A stretch of 64,000 nt of DNA from Rhodococcus sp. SMB37 (GCF_004345605.1 NZ_SLVY01000003.1:372001-436000), one strand, 5' to 3'; shown: positions 45,418 to 54,370, counted from the first letter of the stretch. Numbers and translations: made by a program. Notes: generated by a model from the letters alone, not told the origin.

Positions 45418-47361
45418 ATGCAGTCATTCGAGCTCAATCGGCACGGCAAGATCGTCTTTCCTTCGAACTTCTTTCCCGACCTCGATTTCTCAGCGTTCAC
45501 CAGCGTCGAGCACCTCGACTCGGTGATCCGCCGCGATTTCGACACGAAGGCACCCTCGGTCTCGGAAATCCTCTCGCGTAGCGCTCAGGGAGTCTACAGA
45601 TCCAAGTTCGAGCTCATGCGCGACATGGCTCTGAGTGGGTTCTGGGCCAATCGGTTTGCGCTCACCATGTTCGACAAGACGCCGACGCGGTGGGCCGATG
45701 TCCCCCGTAACCGCGACGATATCTACATGCCGACTCTCACGCCGTGGCCCGAAGCAGCCGAGCGCATGGCTTCCGTCCAGGCCGCGTTCCGTGAACTGCC
45801 TGCCGCATGGAACGACTCCGCCGAAGATCTCATCTTCGCCCGTCTGTTCAACGTGTTCGGTGCCCGCCGGCACATCGCCGGGTCGTTGCCCACCGTCAAG
45901 CCGACGGTCGAGCAACTGCTCGCCGACCCGTCCAACATGACGCTCCGGATCGGCAACCACGATCCGAACTTCCCGACCTACACGTACGACGAGATCCTCG
46001 ACAGCAGCGAGGACGTCGCCGAACTGGAGGCCCTCGGCCGGTGGTCGATGGTGCTGCACAACCAGCACCCGTACAACCGCAACGACCTGCAGGTCGTCAA
46101 GGTCTCGGAGCTGAAGGACGACGATTACGTGGTTGTCTTCCAGCCGCGCGACCGTGAAGTCCAGCGCTTCATCACCCGTGCCACGTCCGGCAAGACGCGC
46201 AAGGGTGTGGGTTATACGCGCCCGACTCCTGTACCTCCGTCGAAGCCCTACCCGGCCATCGACGTCAGCAGGGAGTTCACACTTCGGCCGCGCATCGACG
46301 CGATCGCGGTCGCGCACGGCGACACTGTCTGCACGAACGAGGACCTCATCCGGAACACGGCGTACAACTGGTCGCCGATGACCGCTGAGTCCATCGCCGA
46401 GAAAACCGGAATCGAACAGCGCCGCTACACTTCCGGCACGTTCGAGGATCTCGCATTGTCGGCAGCGAAACAGGCCGTCGAGCATGCGAAGGTCGGTCCC
46501 GAGGACATCGGCGCGGTCATCGTGTGCACGTGCACGAGCGGACGGTTGATCCCGTCGCTCGCCACATGGATCTCCGGTGAGCTCGGAATTGCGCAGAGCC
46601 ACGCGTCGTTCGATCTGATAGCTGCGTGCGCGGGCATGCCCTACGGCCTGGCCGAGGCAACGCGGATCATGCAACAGGTCAAGCGACCGGTACTGGTGGT
46701 GTGCGTCGAGAAGTTCTCCGACAAGATCGGCAATGTGCGCCCCTCTCGGATGATCTTCGGTGACGGCGCAGCGGCGATCGTCGTCTCGCCCGCGGACGAG
46801 GGCGCCGACTCCGACATCGAGTACTTCAACAGCTATGCGAGTGGGCCTACGAGCGAGGTCAACTCGATCATCTGGCCCAACCCGGACTTCGACAACTCCA
46901 TCACCGTCTACGGTCCCGAGGTCAAGTCGCTCGCCGGTCGCTACCTCGCGCAGATGCTCGACGAGATCAAGGAACTGCCCGCACCGGCCGGTAAGGACGG
47001 GTCGCTGCTCGACAACATCGACCTGATCGTGCCGCACCAGGCGAACAAGACGATGATCATCGAGCTCGCCGCGAACGCCGGACTGTCGGCAGATCGCCTG
47101 TATTTCAACATCGAGCAGGTCGGCAACGCGTCTTCGGCGAGCATCCCGCTCGCGATCCACGACGCCGTCCGCGACGGTGTCATCGACAAGCCGATGCGCA
47201 TCTTCGCACCCGGATTCGGTGCCGGCGCAGTCGCGGGGTACACCGTCATGCACATCGATCCGCAGGTGGTCGTGCCGTTCCGTCACGCGGAGGAGCACGC
47301 TGAGATCGATCCCACGCATGGGGAGCCGTCACCGTCCGATGTGGAGCTCGCGTTCCGCTAG
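45418..47361 (+). CDS. 3-oxoacyl-synthase III-like protein with ~290-residue N-terminal extension
   Basis: 647 residues, about twice the size of FabH. The C-terminal half (~295-630) is a thiolase-fold KAS III: catalytic Cys404 (IAACAGMPYG), His540 (VPHQANKTM) and Asn570 (VGNASSAS), and 'GFGAGAVAGYTVMHI'. The N-terminal ~290 residues do not match FabH; they include 'SKFELMRDMALSGFWANRFALTMFDKTPTRWADVP' and 'GRWSMVLHNQHPYNRNDLQVVKVSELKDDDYVVVFQPRDREVQRF', which I cannot name. A condensing role in lipid, hydroxy-acid or polyketide-like synthesis is likely, together with the upstream reductase. It has no Cys-to-Gln or other loss at the active site. Confidence 0.82.
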   Translation: MQSFELNRHGKIVFPSNFFPDLDFSAFTSVEHLDSVIRRDFDTKAPSVSEILSRSAQGVYRSKFELMRDMALSGFWANRFALTMFDKTPTRWADVPRNRDDIYMPTLTPWPEAAERMASVQAAFRELPAAWNDSAEDLIFARLFNVFGARRHIAGSLPTVKPTVEQLLADPSNMTLRIGNHDPNFPTYTYDEILDSSEDVAELEALGRWSMVLHNQHPYNRNDLQVVKVSELKDDDYVVVFQPRDREVQRFITRATSGKTRKGVGYTRPTPVPPSKPYPAIDVSREFTLRPRIDAIAVAHGDTVCTNEDLIRNTAYNWSPMTAESIAEKTGIEQRRYTSGTFEDLALSAAKQAVEHAKVGPEDIGAVIVCTCTSGRLIPSLATWISGELGIAQSHASFDLIAACAGMPYGLAEATRIMQQVKRPVLVVCVEKFSDKIGNVRPSRMIFGDGAAAIVVSPADEGADSDIEYFNSYASGPTSEVNSIIWPNPDFDNSITVYGPEVKSLAGRYLAQMLDEIKELPAPAGKDGSLLDNIDLIVPHQANKTMIIELAANAGLSADRLYFNIEQVGNASSASIPLAIHDAVRDGVIDKPMRIFAPGFGAGAVAGYTVMHIDPQVVVPFRHAEEHAEIDPTHGEPSPSDVELAFR

Positions 47362-47474
47362 TAGACCATTTTGTGCCGATCGTCCCGTTCGCAACGTTTT
47401 CTGCGGACGGGACGATACCCATTTCGAGGTCGCATTTCCCGGATGACCTCGACATGATTCGAAAGGCATACCCA

Positions 47475-47876
47475 ATGAAAATTCGGCGTCTGACTGCCGC
47501 AACTCTGAGCTTCCTGGCCCTGACGGTCGTTGCTCCCGCTTCTGCGAACGCGTTCACCCTGGTCGATCTCCTCCCCAAGGGCGTAGCCGATCTGATTCCG
47601 AGCGGATCGTGGAACCCGTTCGCGCCCCCGCCGCTTCCGGCGCCCGAAGCGCCGCAGCCGCAGCCGCAGGACCTTCCACCGGCACCGGCACCGGCACCGG
47701 CACCGCAGCAGTCTGCCCCCGCACCTGCACCGCGTTCGGCGCCGAGCGGCGGATTCAAGAACTGCACCGAAGCGTGGAATGCCGGGGCAGCACCTGTCTA
47801 CCGCGACGATCCGGGATACGCACCGCGCCTCGACCGCGACAGCGACGGCATCGGCTGCGAGAACGATCCGCGCTGA
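47475..47876 (+). CDS. Secreted protein with excalibur calcium-binding domain
   Basis: 133 residues. Signal peptide ~1-27 (TLSFLALTVVAPASANA), then a Pro/Ala/Gln-rich linker containing repeated PAPAPAP units, then a C-terminal excalibur domain, 'FKNCTEAWNAGAAPVYRDDPGYAPRLDRDSDGIGCE', with the calcium-loop DxDxDGxGCE and two Cys. Such proteins are extracellular and often cell-wall linked. ATG 47475 has GAAAGG upstream; ATG 47454 is an alternative. A perfect hairpin terminator follows the stop. Confidence 0.88.
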   Translation: MKIRRLTAATLSFLALTVVAPASANAFTLVDLLPKGVADLIPSGSWNPFAPPPLPAPEAPQPQPQDLPPAPAPAPAPQQSAPAPAPRSAPSGGFKNCTEAWNAGAAPVYRDDPGYAPRLDRDSDGIGCENDPR

Positions 47877-47887
47877 TCCTGATACAG

Positions 47888-47927
47888 GTAGAGGCTCTTC
47901 CGTCCGATCCGACGGAAGAGCCTCTAC
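47888..47927. terminator. Perfect bidirectional terminator
   Basis: 17-bp perfect stem (GTAGAGGCTCTTCCGTC and complement) with a 6-base loop, located between the convergent excalibur gene and the maleylpyruvate isomerase gene, 12 bp from each stop. It probably ends both transcripts. Confidence 0.9.
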
Positions 47928-47939
47928 ATAGTTGTGATG

Positions 47940-48653
47940 TCAGAGCCAACTCGGGGGTGTCAGCTCTCCCCCTTCGACTCCGACGGCGCCACGGCCGGCA
48001 GCCCAGCGCACGACAGCGGGAAGTGAGCCCTGCACCTTGTGGGTGATCTCGGAATCCTCCTGCACCACGACCGGGGTGCTGCCGTCGACCTCGATCGCAA
48101 TACCCGCACCGAGATCTTTCTTGCGCCACATTCCGACGATGTCGTCGAGCAGAGACTCGAGGACGACCGTCGGGAAGTCGCTGAAACGTCCGCCGTCGTC
48201 GAGGTCGACTGCGTGGATCCACACCTCGCGGGTGCGCATCCACGCAGTCTCCTCCGCGGGAACAAGTCTGCCCTGTGCAGTACGCACCTGCGCCTGCCAT
48301 GCCGACTCCGGCAGGTTCCGCCACTTCTCGTCGAGCCGTGCGACGGTGTGGGCGAACAGGTTCCGGAGCGCTGCGGGACTCAGCGTGGCTCCCTCTGCGA
48401 TCTCCTGGCCACGCTGCTCGGTCGATGAGTACATCGGGGTCTCGACACCTGTTGCAGCCCAATCCAGAAGCCGGCACAGGGCCGCGGCGTTGTACCCGAT
48501 ATGTGCGACGAGGTGCCGTCGGGTCCACCCGTCGAGCAGGGTCGGTCCGTCGAGTTCGTCATCGGTCAGCTCCGCTAGCCGCTGCGACAGATATGCCGTG
48601 CCGCGCCGGGCGATCAGCAGACGCTCGGAGAGTTCGAGATCGTTGAATCCCAC
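47940..48653 (-). CDS. Mycothiol-dependent maleylpyruvate isomerase
   Basis: 237 residues. It converts maleylpyruvate to fumarylpyruvate with mycothiol as cofactor in the actinobacterial gentisate pathway. The DinB-like four-helix N domain ('LSERLLIARRGTAYLSQRLAELTDDELDGPTLLDGWTRRHLVAHIGYNAAAL') carries a metal His at residue 51. The other two ligands are in 'TREVWIHAVDL', with Glu and His four residues apart, as in the C. glutamicum enzyme. The C-terminal SCP2-like domain includes 'ITHKVQGSLPAVVRWAAGR'. GTG 48653 follows AGGAG. It is the third gene of the gentisate operon and the natural bridge between dioxygenase and hydrolase. Confidence 0.9.
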   Translation of the reverse strand: MGFNDLELSERLLIARRGTAYLSQRLAELTDDELDGPTLLDGWTRRHLVAHIGYNAAALCRLLDWAATGVETPMYSSTEQRGQEIAEGATLSPAALRNLFAHTVARLDEKWRNLPESAWQAQVRTAQGRLVPAEETAWMRTREVWIHAVDLDDGGRFSDFPTVVLESLLDDIVGMWRKKDLGAGIAIEVDGSTPVVVQEDSEITHKVQGSLPAVVRWAAGRGAVGVEGGELTPPSWL

Positions 48654-48665
48654 GTCCGGGTTCTC

Positions 48666-49487
48666 CTATTTGATGATCGTCTTGTTCTTGACGGTGCCGA
48701 GGCCTTCGATGGTGACCTCGACAGTCTCGCCGTTCTGGATGTACCGCGCGGGCTTGCGGGCGTGGCCGACGCCGCCGGTGGTGCCGGTGATGATGACGTC
48801 GCCGGGCTGCAGGGTGACGATGTGCGAGATGTAGTCGACGAGCTTGGCAGGGGTGAACACCAGGTCCTGAGTGTTCGAGGACTGCATGATTTCACCTTCG
48901 AGAACGGTCTCGATCTTGGTGCCGAGCGTGTAGTCGGTGTCGAGGAACGGTCCGAAGCCGCTGGTCTTCTCGAAGGTCTTGCCCTGGTCCCACTGCAGCG
49001 TGCGGTACTGGTAGTCGCGCATCGTGTAGTCGTTGATCACCGAGTAGCCGGCGATGTAGTCGGCGGCGTCGTTCTCGGTCACCTGGTAGGCCTGCTTGCC
49101 GATGACGACAGCCAGCTCCGCTTCCCAGTCGAGCTGCGCACCGGCGTACTCGGGCACGATCACGTCGTCGTAAGGTCCGGTGAGCGCTTCCTTGAACTTC
49201 GAGAACAGGGTCGGGAACTCGGGCAGGTCGCGACCCATCTCCTTGATGTGCGTCGCGTAGTTCAGACCGACGCAGACGATCTTGCCGGGGCTCGGCACCA
49301 CGGGTGCGTAGTCGGCGTTCGTGAGGTCGACGATCTTGCCCGAAGCCTTATCGGCGATGGTCTTCCAGTCGGCGTTACCGAGCAGCGCGGACAGGTCGGC
49401 GTAACCATCGATCACGGTTGCGGCCGAGTCGCTGTCGACCCTCACTGCTGCGGTGGTGCCATCGAGGCGGAGAGTGGCGAGTCGCAT
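48666..49487 (-). CDS. Fumarylpyruvate hydrolase (FAH family)
   Basis: 273 residues. It cleaves fumarylpyruvate to fumarate and pyruvate, the last step of the gentisate route. FAH metal-binding segments: 'KIVCVGLNYATHIKEMG', 'LFSKFKEALTGPYDDVIVPEYAGAQLDWEAELAVVIGK' (E-x-E plus Asp), 'GYSVINDYTMRDYQ' and 'PGDVIITGTTGGVGHARKP'. ATG 49487 has AAGGAG upstream; the gene sits 5 bp after the dioxygenase stop and 12 bp before the isomerase. The wider FAH family includes other hydrolases, but the neighbours settle the substrate. Confidence 0.92.
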   Translation of the reverse strand: MRLATLRLDGTTAAVRVDSDSAATVIDGYADLSALLGNADWKTIADKASGKIVDLTNADYAPVVPSPGKIVCVGLNYATHIKEMGRDLPEFPTLFSKFKEALTGPYDDVIVPEYAGAQLDWEAELAVVIGKQAYQVTENDAADYIAGYSVINDYTMRDYQYRTLQWDQGKTFEKTSGFGPFLDTDYTLGTKIETVLEGEIMQSSNTQDLVFTPAKLVDYISHIVTLQPGDVIITGTTGGVGHARKPARYIQNGETVEVTIEGLGTVKNKTIIK

Positions 49488-49492
49488 GAGTT

Positions 49493-50563
49493 TCAGGCTC
49501 CTTCGGAGATGATGGTGCGGTTGAAGTGAAGTCGTTCCACGATCGGCGCATCCGAGAACGCGAACAGGTCGACGCCGTTGTCGGTCTCGAGCGACCATTC
49601 CGTCCAGGACGGCACCACGATCATGTCGCCCTTGACGACGTCGTGGCTCTGATCGCCGAGATGGAAGCGGCCTTCGCCGTCGAAGACCTGGAACACCACG
49701 GAGCCGACGTCACGGCGTTCACGGGTGTGGGCCCCGGCCCGGAGACGGTGGAACTCGGCACGGATCGTCGGCATGACGTCGCCGCCGGTGGTCGGGTTGG
49801 TGTAGCGGACCGCGGCGTGGCCCGGCTCCGGGGTCGCGGCGTAACCCTCGTCCTCGAGTGCGAGCTGTTCATCGAGAGCGCGGTCGGTGTGGACCCAGCG
49901 GTAGCACGCGATCGGCGAGCTGGTCTTGCGGTCCAGTCCGACGAGCGGACGCAGACCGGGATGCACCCAGAGCCGCTCGGAGCGCGAAAGATCGGGGGTG
50001 CTCTCGTCGGTCACGCCGTCGGATCCGAATTCGAAGAATCCGGTGTCGGTGTAGTGCACGAACGGAATGTCGAGTCCGTCGATCCACGCCATCGGCCGAT
50101 CGGTCTCGTTGTGGTGGCCGTGGAAGTTCCACCCGGGCGTGAGCAGGAAGTCGCCGCGACGCATCGCGACCGGGTCGCCGTTGACCACGGTCCACACGCC
50201 CTCGCCTTCCACGACGAAACGGAAGGCGTTCTGGGAGTGACGGTGCTCGGGGGCCGTCTCCTTCGGACCGAGGTACTGGATCGCCGCCCACAGGGTGGGA
50301 GTGACGTACGGGACGCCACCGAGTCCGGGGTTGGCCAGCGCGATCGCGCGGCGCTCGCCACCGCGGCCGACCGGTACGAGATCACCGGCGCGCTGCGCGA
50401 GCGGGTACAGCGTCGACCACTTCCACACGAACGGCACCGCCTTGGACGTCGGAGCCATCGGCATGAGGTCGCCGAGCTGCGTCCACAGAGGGTTCAGGTT
50501 CTCGGTGGCGAAGTCGTCGTAGAGCTTCCGGAGCTCGGGGTCCATGGGTTCGGTGGCGGTCAT
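49493..50563 (-). CDS. Gentisate 1,2-dioxygenase
   Basis: 356 residues, bicupin Fe(II) ring-cleavage enzyme that opens gentisate between C1 and C2 to maleylpyruvate. The first cupin shows 'PEHRHSQNAFRFVVEGEGVWTVVNGDPVAMRRGDFLLTPGWNFHGHHNE', with His ligands. The C-terminal cupin has 'IRAEFHRLRAGAHTRERRDVGSVVFQVFDGEG'. The N terminus 'LRKLYDDFATENLNPLWTQL' is characteristic. ATG 50563 follows GAGGAGACC. It heads the minus-strand gentisate operon, 57 bp downstream of the IclR gene on the same strand. Confidence 0.93.
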   Translation of the reverse strand: MTATEPMDPELRKLYDDFATENLNPLWTQLGDLMPMAPTSKAVPFVWKWSTLYPLAQRAGDLVPVGRGGERRAIALANPGLGGVPYVTPTLWAAIQYLGPKETAPEHRHSQNAFRFVVEGEGVWTVVNGDPVAMRRGDFLLTPGWNFHGHHNETDRPMAWIDGLDIPFVHYTDTGFFEFGSDGVTDESTPDLSRSERLWVHPGLRPLVGLDRKTSSPIACYRWVHTDRALDEQLALEDEGYAATPEPGHAAVRYTNPTTGGDVMPTIRAEFHRLRAGAHTRERRDVGSVVFQVFDGEGRFHLGDQSHDVVKGDMIVVPSWTEWSLETDNGVDLFAFSDAPIVERLHFNRTIISEGA

Positions 50564-50620
50564 TGGTCTCCTCGTCAAACGCGCAGCACATGTCCGGCTT
50601 GCCGTCCAACGTATGTCCGG

Positions 50621-51493
50621 TCACTCGTCGAGCGATACGGTTTTCTTTTCTGCAGAACTCTTGAGGAGCGACGGTTCGATGCTCGCGACGTCCACCTGTA
50701 TGCCGCGGACGGCAGCGTGCATCTGGTTGACCAACTGCCCGCGTAGATGCGCCCGGTAGCGGGTGACAGGCACCGCGGCGGTGAGCGCCGCAATCGCGCT
50801 ACCCCTGCCGTTGCGAATCGCCACACCGAGTGCAGCGACTCCTTCCTCGGTGTGCTCGACGTTGACCGCGAACCCCACCTTCCGCGCAGCCTCCAGCTCG
50901 TGGACGAACACCTCGAACTCCCCCACCGCCATCCTCCGATCGGTGTCGTACGCCGGCGAAGACCCCTGATCGATTCGGGGCTCGTCGGCCGGACGCAGGT
51001 ACAACTGCTCCAGAACCGCGCGCGGCTGCTCTGCCAGGAGGATGCGCCCACCCGCTGTGAGCTCGGCCGGAAGAACCTGACCTTGCCGATCGCCCACACG
51101 CAGGATCGATTCGGTCTCCGCGGTCCACAGGAATCGCGCTTGCGACCCGATCCTGATGACGAGGTTGATCGTCTCCCCTGCCAGTGCGGCGAGCGCCTCC
51201 ATGTGTGGCCGTGACAGTTCGGTGAGTTCGCGGGTCCAGCCCTGCCGCGCCGGCCCCACTCCCATCGCCGGCCCTGGGTGGTAGATCCGCTTCTCGTCCT
51301 GCACTGCGAACCCGCGGTAGACCAGCATGGCGAGCAGTCGATGTGCGGTCGACGGTGCGGTCCCGAGCTCTTCCGCAGCTTCCTTCAATCGCAGCGCACC
51401 CACATCACGCAGCATCTGGAGTAGGCGAAGCGCATTGTCGACCGACTCCAGGGCATAGGTAGGCCGCTCGATCCTGCCTGGCTTCTTCTGCAT
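50621..51493 (-). CDS. IclR-family regulator of the gentisate/3-hydroxybenzoate genes
   Basis: 290 residues. The HTH N domain 'LESVDNALRLLQMLRDVGALRLKEAAEELGTAPSTAHRLLAML' is followed by the effector domain ('INLVIRIGSQARFLWTAETES', 'RKVGFAVNVEHTEEGVAALGVAIRN'). It is located between the gentisate operon (same strand, downstream) and the divergent transporter/hydroxylase genes, the classical place for a GenR-like regulator of this pathway. The C-terminal ~30 residues extend beyond the usual end. A related sequence motif occurs at its start and near its end (see findings), possibly its own operators. Confidence 0.87.
   Translation of the reverse strand: MQKKPGRIERPTYALESVDNALRLLQMLRDVGALRLKEAAEELGTAPSTAHRLLAMLVYRGFAVQDEKRIYHPGPAMGVGPARQGWTRELTELSRPHMEALAALAGETINLVIRIGSQARFLWTAETESILRVGDRQGQVLPAELTAGGRILLAEQPRAVLEQLYLRPADEPRIDQGSSPAYDTDRRMAVGEFEVFVHELEAARKVGFAVNVEHTEEGVAALGVAIRNGRGSAIAALTAAVPVTRYRAHLRGQLVNQMHAAVRGIQVDVASIEPSLLKSSAEKKTVSLDE
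50648..50657. promoter_or_regulatory. Candidate IclR operator 2
   Basis: TTCTGCAGAA, a perfect 10-bp palindrome followed by CTCT like operator 1. It lies 85 bp upstream of the gentisate dioxygenase start, within the last codons of iclR. Because it is inside coding sequence it could be chance. Confidence 0.3.
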
Positions 51494-51500
51494 AGCAGAA
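51486..51500. promoter_or_regulatory. Candidate IclR operator 1
   Basis: TTCTGC-ATA-GCAGAA, a perfect 6-bp dyad spanning the iclR start codon in the 48-bp gap to the divergent transporter gene. Extended on one side (ACTCT), it shares AGAGTTCTGC...GCAGAA with a second site at 50648-50657, upstream of the gentisate operon. Assignment to this IclR protein is inference. Confidence 0.4.
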
Positions 51501-51541
51501 CTCTATTGCATGGCGGTGCTACGCACTCCCAAGGTGGAAAA

Positions 51542-52798
51542 ATGCACAAGCCCAACGGGGTCGTCTCCTCGACAAGTGACGGCCACATCGTCCTCCCGCG
51601 CGGCAACGTCATCGCCGTCATCGTGTGCTGGATGTTCGTCGTCTTCGACGGCTACGACCTCATCGTCTACGGCAACGTCATTTCGAGCCTGCAGGACGAG
51701 TGGGGCATCAGCTCCGCGACGGCGGGCACCCTCGGGAGCCTCGCGTTCGTCGGCATGATGATCGGCGCGGTCCTCGCCGGCCGGCTGTCCGACGCGATCG
51801 GACGCAAGCAAGCGGTCATCGGATGCGTCGTCGTGCTGTCGGTATTCACCGCGCTGTGTGCGATCGCACCCGGACCCGCCGTCTTCGGCATCCTCCGCCT
51901 GATCGCCGGAATCGGCCTCGGCGGACTCGTCCCGACATCCAATGCGCTTGCAGCCGAACTCGTCCCGAACAAGTGGCGCGCAGCCGTCGCGACCATGATG
52001 ATGTCGGGCGTACCGATCGGTGGCAGCATCGCCGCGCTCGTCGGCATCCCCGTCATTCCCCACTGGGGTTGGCGACCGATGTTCCTGTTCGCACTCATCC
52101 CCCTCGTCGTACTCGTGCCGCTTGCCCTCAGGACCCTTCCGAGCACCACGACGAAGGCCGATCAGAAGGCCGGCGCAAGCGGTTTCACAGCACTGCTCGG
52201 CTCACAGTTCCGTCTCATCAGCATCATGTTCGCCGCCGTCACCATCGTCACCCTTCTCGCCTGGTACGGACTCGGCACCTGGCTGCCGAAGCTCATGCAG
52301 GGTGAGGGCACCGATCTCGGCAGCGCCCTCACCTTCGCACTCGCCTTGAATCTCGGTGCGGTCGCCGGATCGTTCATCACCGCCTGGGGTGGTGTGCGAT
52401 ACGGATCGGTACCGACCAGTGTCATCGCGGCGGCGATTGCCGGCGTCTCCCTGCTCGCCCTGTTGCTCGATCCTCCGGTCGCCGTCGTCTACCTCATCTT
52501 CGTGCTTGCCGGCGTCGGTACACACGGCACGCAGGCACTCATCATCGCCGCCGTTGCCTCGTACTACCCGGACCACCTCCGTGGTACCGCGCTCGGCTGG
52601 GCGCTCGGCGTCGGGCGTATCGGCGCGGTCGCCGCTCCGCAGGTCGGTGGCTGGCTACTGGCCGCGGGACTCGGCGCCGACTCGAACTTCATCCTGTTCG
52701 GTATCAGCGCACTGGTCTCGTCGCTCCTGCTGACCGTGATCTGGAAGAAGTTCCCCACCAGTCATGACGCGGCTCGCGTCCCGGTCATGGCCCACTGA
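51542..52798 (+). CDS. Aromatic acid:H+ symporter (MFS, AAHS family)
   Basis: 418 residues with 12 membrane spans. The AAHS signature 'DGYDLIVYG' is in TM1; the A-like loop motif 'GRLSDAIGRKQA' follows TM2. 'GLVPTSNALAAELVPNKWRAAVATMMMSG' is typical of the PcaK/BenK/GenK group that imports benzoate-type acids. It is the first gene of a plus-strand pair with the 3-hydroxybenzoate 6-hydroxylase (36 bp gap), so 3-hydroxybenzoate or gentisate is the likely cargo. ATG 51542 has AAGGTGG upstream; an in-frame start at 51506 is less favourable. Confidence 0.9.
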   Translation: MHKPNGVVSSTSDGHIVLPRGNVIAVIVCWMFVVFDGYDLIVYGNVISSLQDEWGISSATAGTLGSLAFVGMMIGAVLAGRLSDAIGRKQAVIGCVVVLSVFTALCAIAPGPAVFGILRLIAGIGLGGLVPTSNALAAELVPNKWRAAVATMMMSGVPIGGSIAALVGIPVIPHWGWRPMFLFALIPLVVLVPLALRTLPSTTTKADQKAGASGFTALLGSQFRLISIMFAAVTIVTLLAWYGLGTWLPKLMQGEGTDLGSALTFALALNLGAVAGSFITAWGGVRYGSVPTSVIAAAIAGVSLLALLLDPPVAVVYLIFVLAGVGTHGTQALIIAAVASYYPDHLRGTALGWALGVGRIGAVAAPQVGGWLLAAGLGADSNFILFGISALVSSLLLTVIWKKFPTSHDAARVPVMAH

Positions 52799-52834
52799 TC
52801 CGACCTAACCTCGAAAACGAAGGAGCCTCACCTC

Positions 52835-54031
52835 ATGTCCGATCTGAAGGACGCACGGGTCCTCATAGCCGGCGGCGGCATCGGCGGCGTCGCCAATGCC
52901 CTGGCCCTCTCCCAGAAGGGCGCCCAAGTCACCCTTTTCGAGCGCGCCCCCGAATTCGGCGAGGTCGGCGCCGGCCTTCAGATCGGGCCCCACGGCAGCC
53001 GGATCCTCCAGTCACTCGGCGTCTACGACGAGGTGATCTCCAAGGGCGTTCTGCCCAAGAACCTCGTCTTCCGCGACGCCGTGACCTCCGAGATCTTGAC
53101 CAAGGTCAACCTCGGGCACGACTACCAGCAGCACTACGGTGGCGTGTACTTCGTGGTCCACCGCTCCGACCTGCATTCGGTGCTCGTCGAGGTTGCCCGC
53201 AAGGCCGGCGCGGATCTTCGCGTCAGTTCGACCGTGCAGGACGTGATCACCGAGGGCGACACCGTGCGCGTCATCCTCGAGGACGGCTCCGAGCATGTCG
53301 GCGACGTCGCGCTCGGAATGGACGGCCTGCACTCGCGCCTGCGACCGAAGCTGCACGACGACAAGCCCGTCGGCTCCGGATACGTCGCGTTCCGCGGCAC
53401 CTTCCCGATGAACGAGGTTCCGCTCGAGGAAGAGATCGAGGACGTCGTCGGCTACATCGGCCCGCGCTGCCACTTCATCCAGTACCCGCTGCGCAACGGC
53501 GAGATGCTCAACCAGGTGGCCGTCTTCCAGTCCCCCGCGTTCCTGCGCGGTGAGGAGAAGTGGGGCAGCCCCGAGGAATTGGCACACGCCTACGACCACT
53601 GCCACCACTCGGTCAAGGAAGCGTTGAAGTATCTGTGGACCGACCGTTGGTGGCCGATGTTCGACCGCAACCCGGTCGACAACTGGGTCGACGGCCGCAT
53701 GCTCCTGCTCGGCGATGCCGCACACCCGCCGCTGCAGTACCTGGCGTCGGGCGCAGTCATGGCTCTGGAGGACGCCCGGTGCCTGGCCGACTATGCCTCC
53801 GAGGATCTTCGGGGCGACACGAAGAACTGGCCGAAGATCCTGCGCGACGTCAATGCAGAACGTGCACCGCGCTGCAACCGCATCCTCACGGTCGGCCGAA
53901 TGTGGGGCGATCTGTGGCACCTCGACGGGGCGGGTCGCGAAGCGCGGAACGAGTTGTTCCGCATCCGCGACACGTCGAGCTACAAATACACCGACTGGCT
54001 GTGGGGCTACAGCTCCGACCGCACGCACTGA
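52835..54031 (+). CDS. 3-Hydroxybenzoate 6-hydroxylase (FAD monooxygenase)
   Basis: 398 residues, class A flavin monooxygenase producing gentisate from 3-hydroxybenzoate with NADH and O2. FAD motifs: '[30 protein letters not shown]' (GxGxxG), a DG motif '[15 protein letters not shown]', and the GD motif '[27 protein letters not shown]'. Length and sequence fit the Rhodococcus enzyme. ATG 52835 follows AAGGAG. Its product is the substrate of the gentisate operon on the other strand; together with the symporter and IclR gene they make a complete pathway. A palindromic repeat begins 19 bp after the stop. Confidence 0.9.
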   Translation: MSDLKDARVLIAGGGIGGVANALALSQKGAQVTLFERAPEFGEVGAGLQIGPHGSRILQSLGVYDEVISKGVLPKNLVFRDAVTSEILTKVNLGHDYQQHYGGVYFVVHRSDLHSVLVEVARKAGADLRVSSTVQDVITEGDTVRVILEDGSEHVGDVALGMDGLHSRLRPKLHDDKPVGSGYVAFRGTFPMNEVPLEEEIEDVVGYIGPRCHFIQYPLRNGEMLNQVAVFQSPAFLRGEEKWGSPEELAHAYDHCHHSVKEALKYLWTDRWWPMFDRNPVDNWVDGRMLLLGDAAHPPLQYLASGAVMALEDARCLADYASEDLRGDTKNWPKILRDVNAERAPRCNRILTVGRMWGDLWHLDGAGREARNELFRIRDTSSYKYTDWLWGYSSDRTH

Positions 54032-54050
54032 GCCCGCGGCTTCTACCGCT

Positions 54051-54107
54051 GATGACCGAATGTCACCCCGAGTCACTTGGACTGACCAAGGGTGACATTC
54101 GGTCATC
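54051..54107. repeat. Long palindromic repeat element, copy 1
   Basis: Perfect 18-bp arms (GATGACCGAATGTCACCC at 54051-54068 and its complement at 54090-54107) around a 21-base centre with its own short AGTC/GACT pairing. The arms share the core GGNCGAATGTCACC-type sequence with copy 2 at 55061-55115. It follows the 3-hydroxybenzoate hydroxylase gene and could terminate it. Confidence 0.8.
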
Positions 54108-54132
54108 AACCGGTACATCCGACGAATCGAAC

Positions 54133-54291
54133 ATGTTCGGTCCCAATGCATTTCTCTCCCCTGGACGCGAGTCCTACGACGGAATCCACGGCTCGTGGCG
54201 CGACCTGCGCAACGCACCCTCGCCCGGTGGCACATCGACGATGACGATCGCCGAGCATCTCGTCGACACGGCACTCGAACGGCTCCGCTGA
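54133..54291 (+). CDS. Possible small protein (52 residues)
   Basis: Short open frame with high third-position GC and balanced composition, ending 'TIAEHLVDTALERLR'. No ribosome site precedes ATG 54133, and no family is recognised. It sits between palindrome copy 1 and the NAD(P)-binding gene. It may instead be chance or part of the leader of the next gene. Confidence 0.3.
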   Translation: MFGPNAFLSPGRESYDGIHGSWRDLRNAPSPGGTSTMTIAEHLVDTALERLR

Positions 54292-54370
54292 CGCGCTCCG
54301 GACACACGGACCCGTTCAGGCAGGCATGCTGGGAGGCGGCACTGATCCCGAACACCAAGGAGCACCCGAC

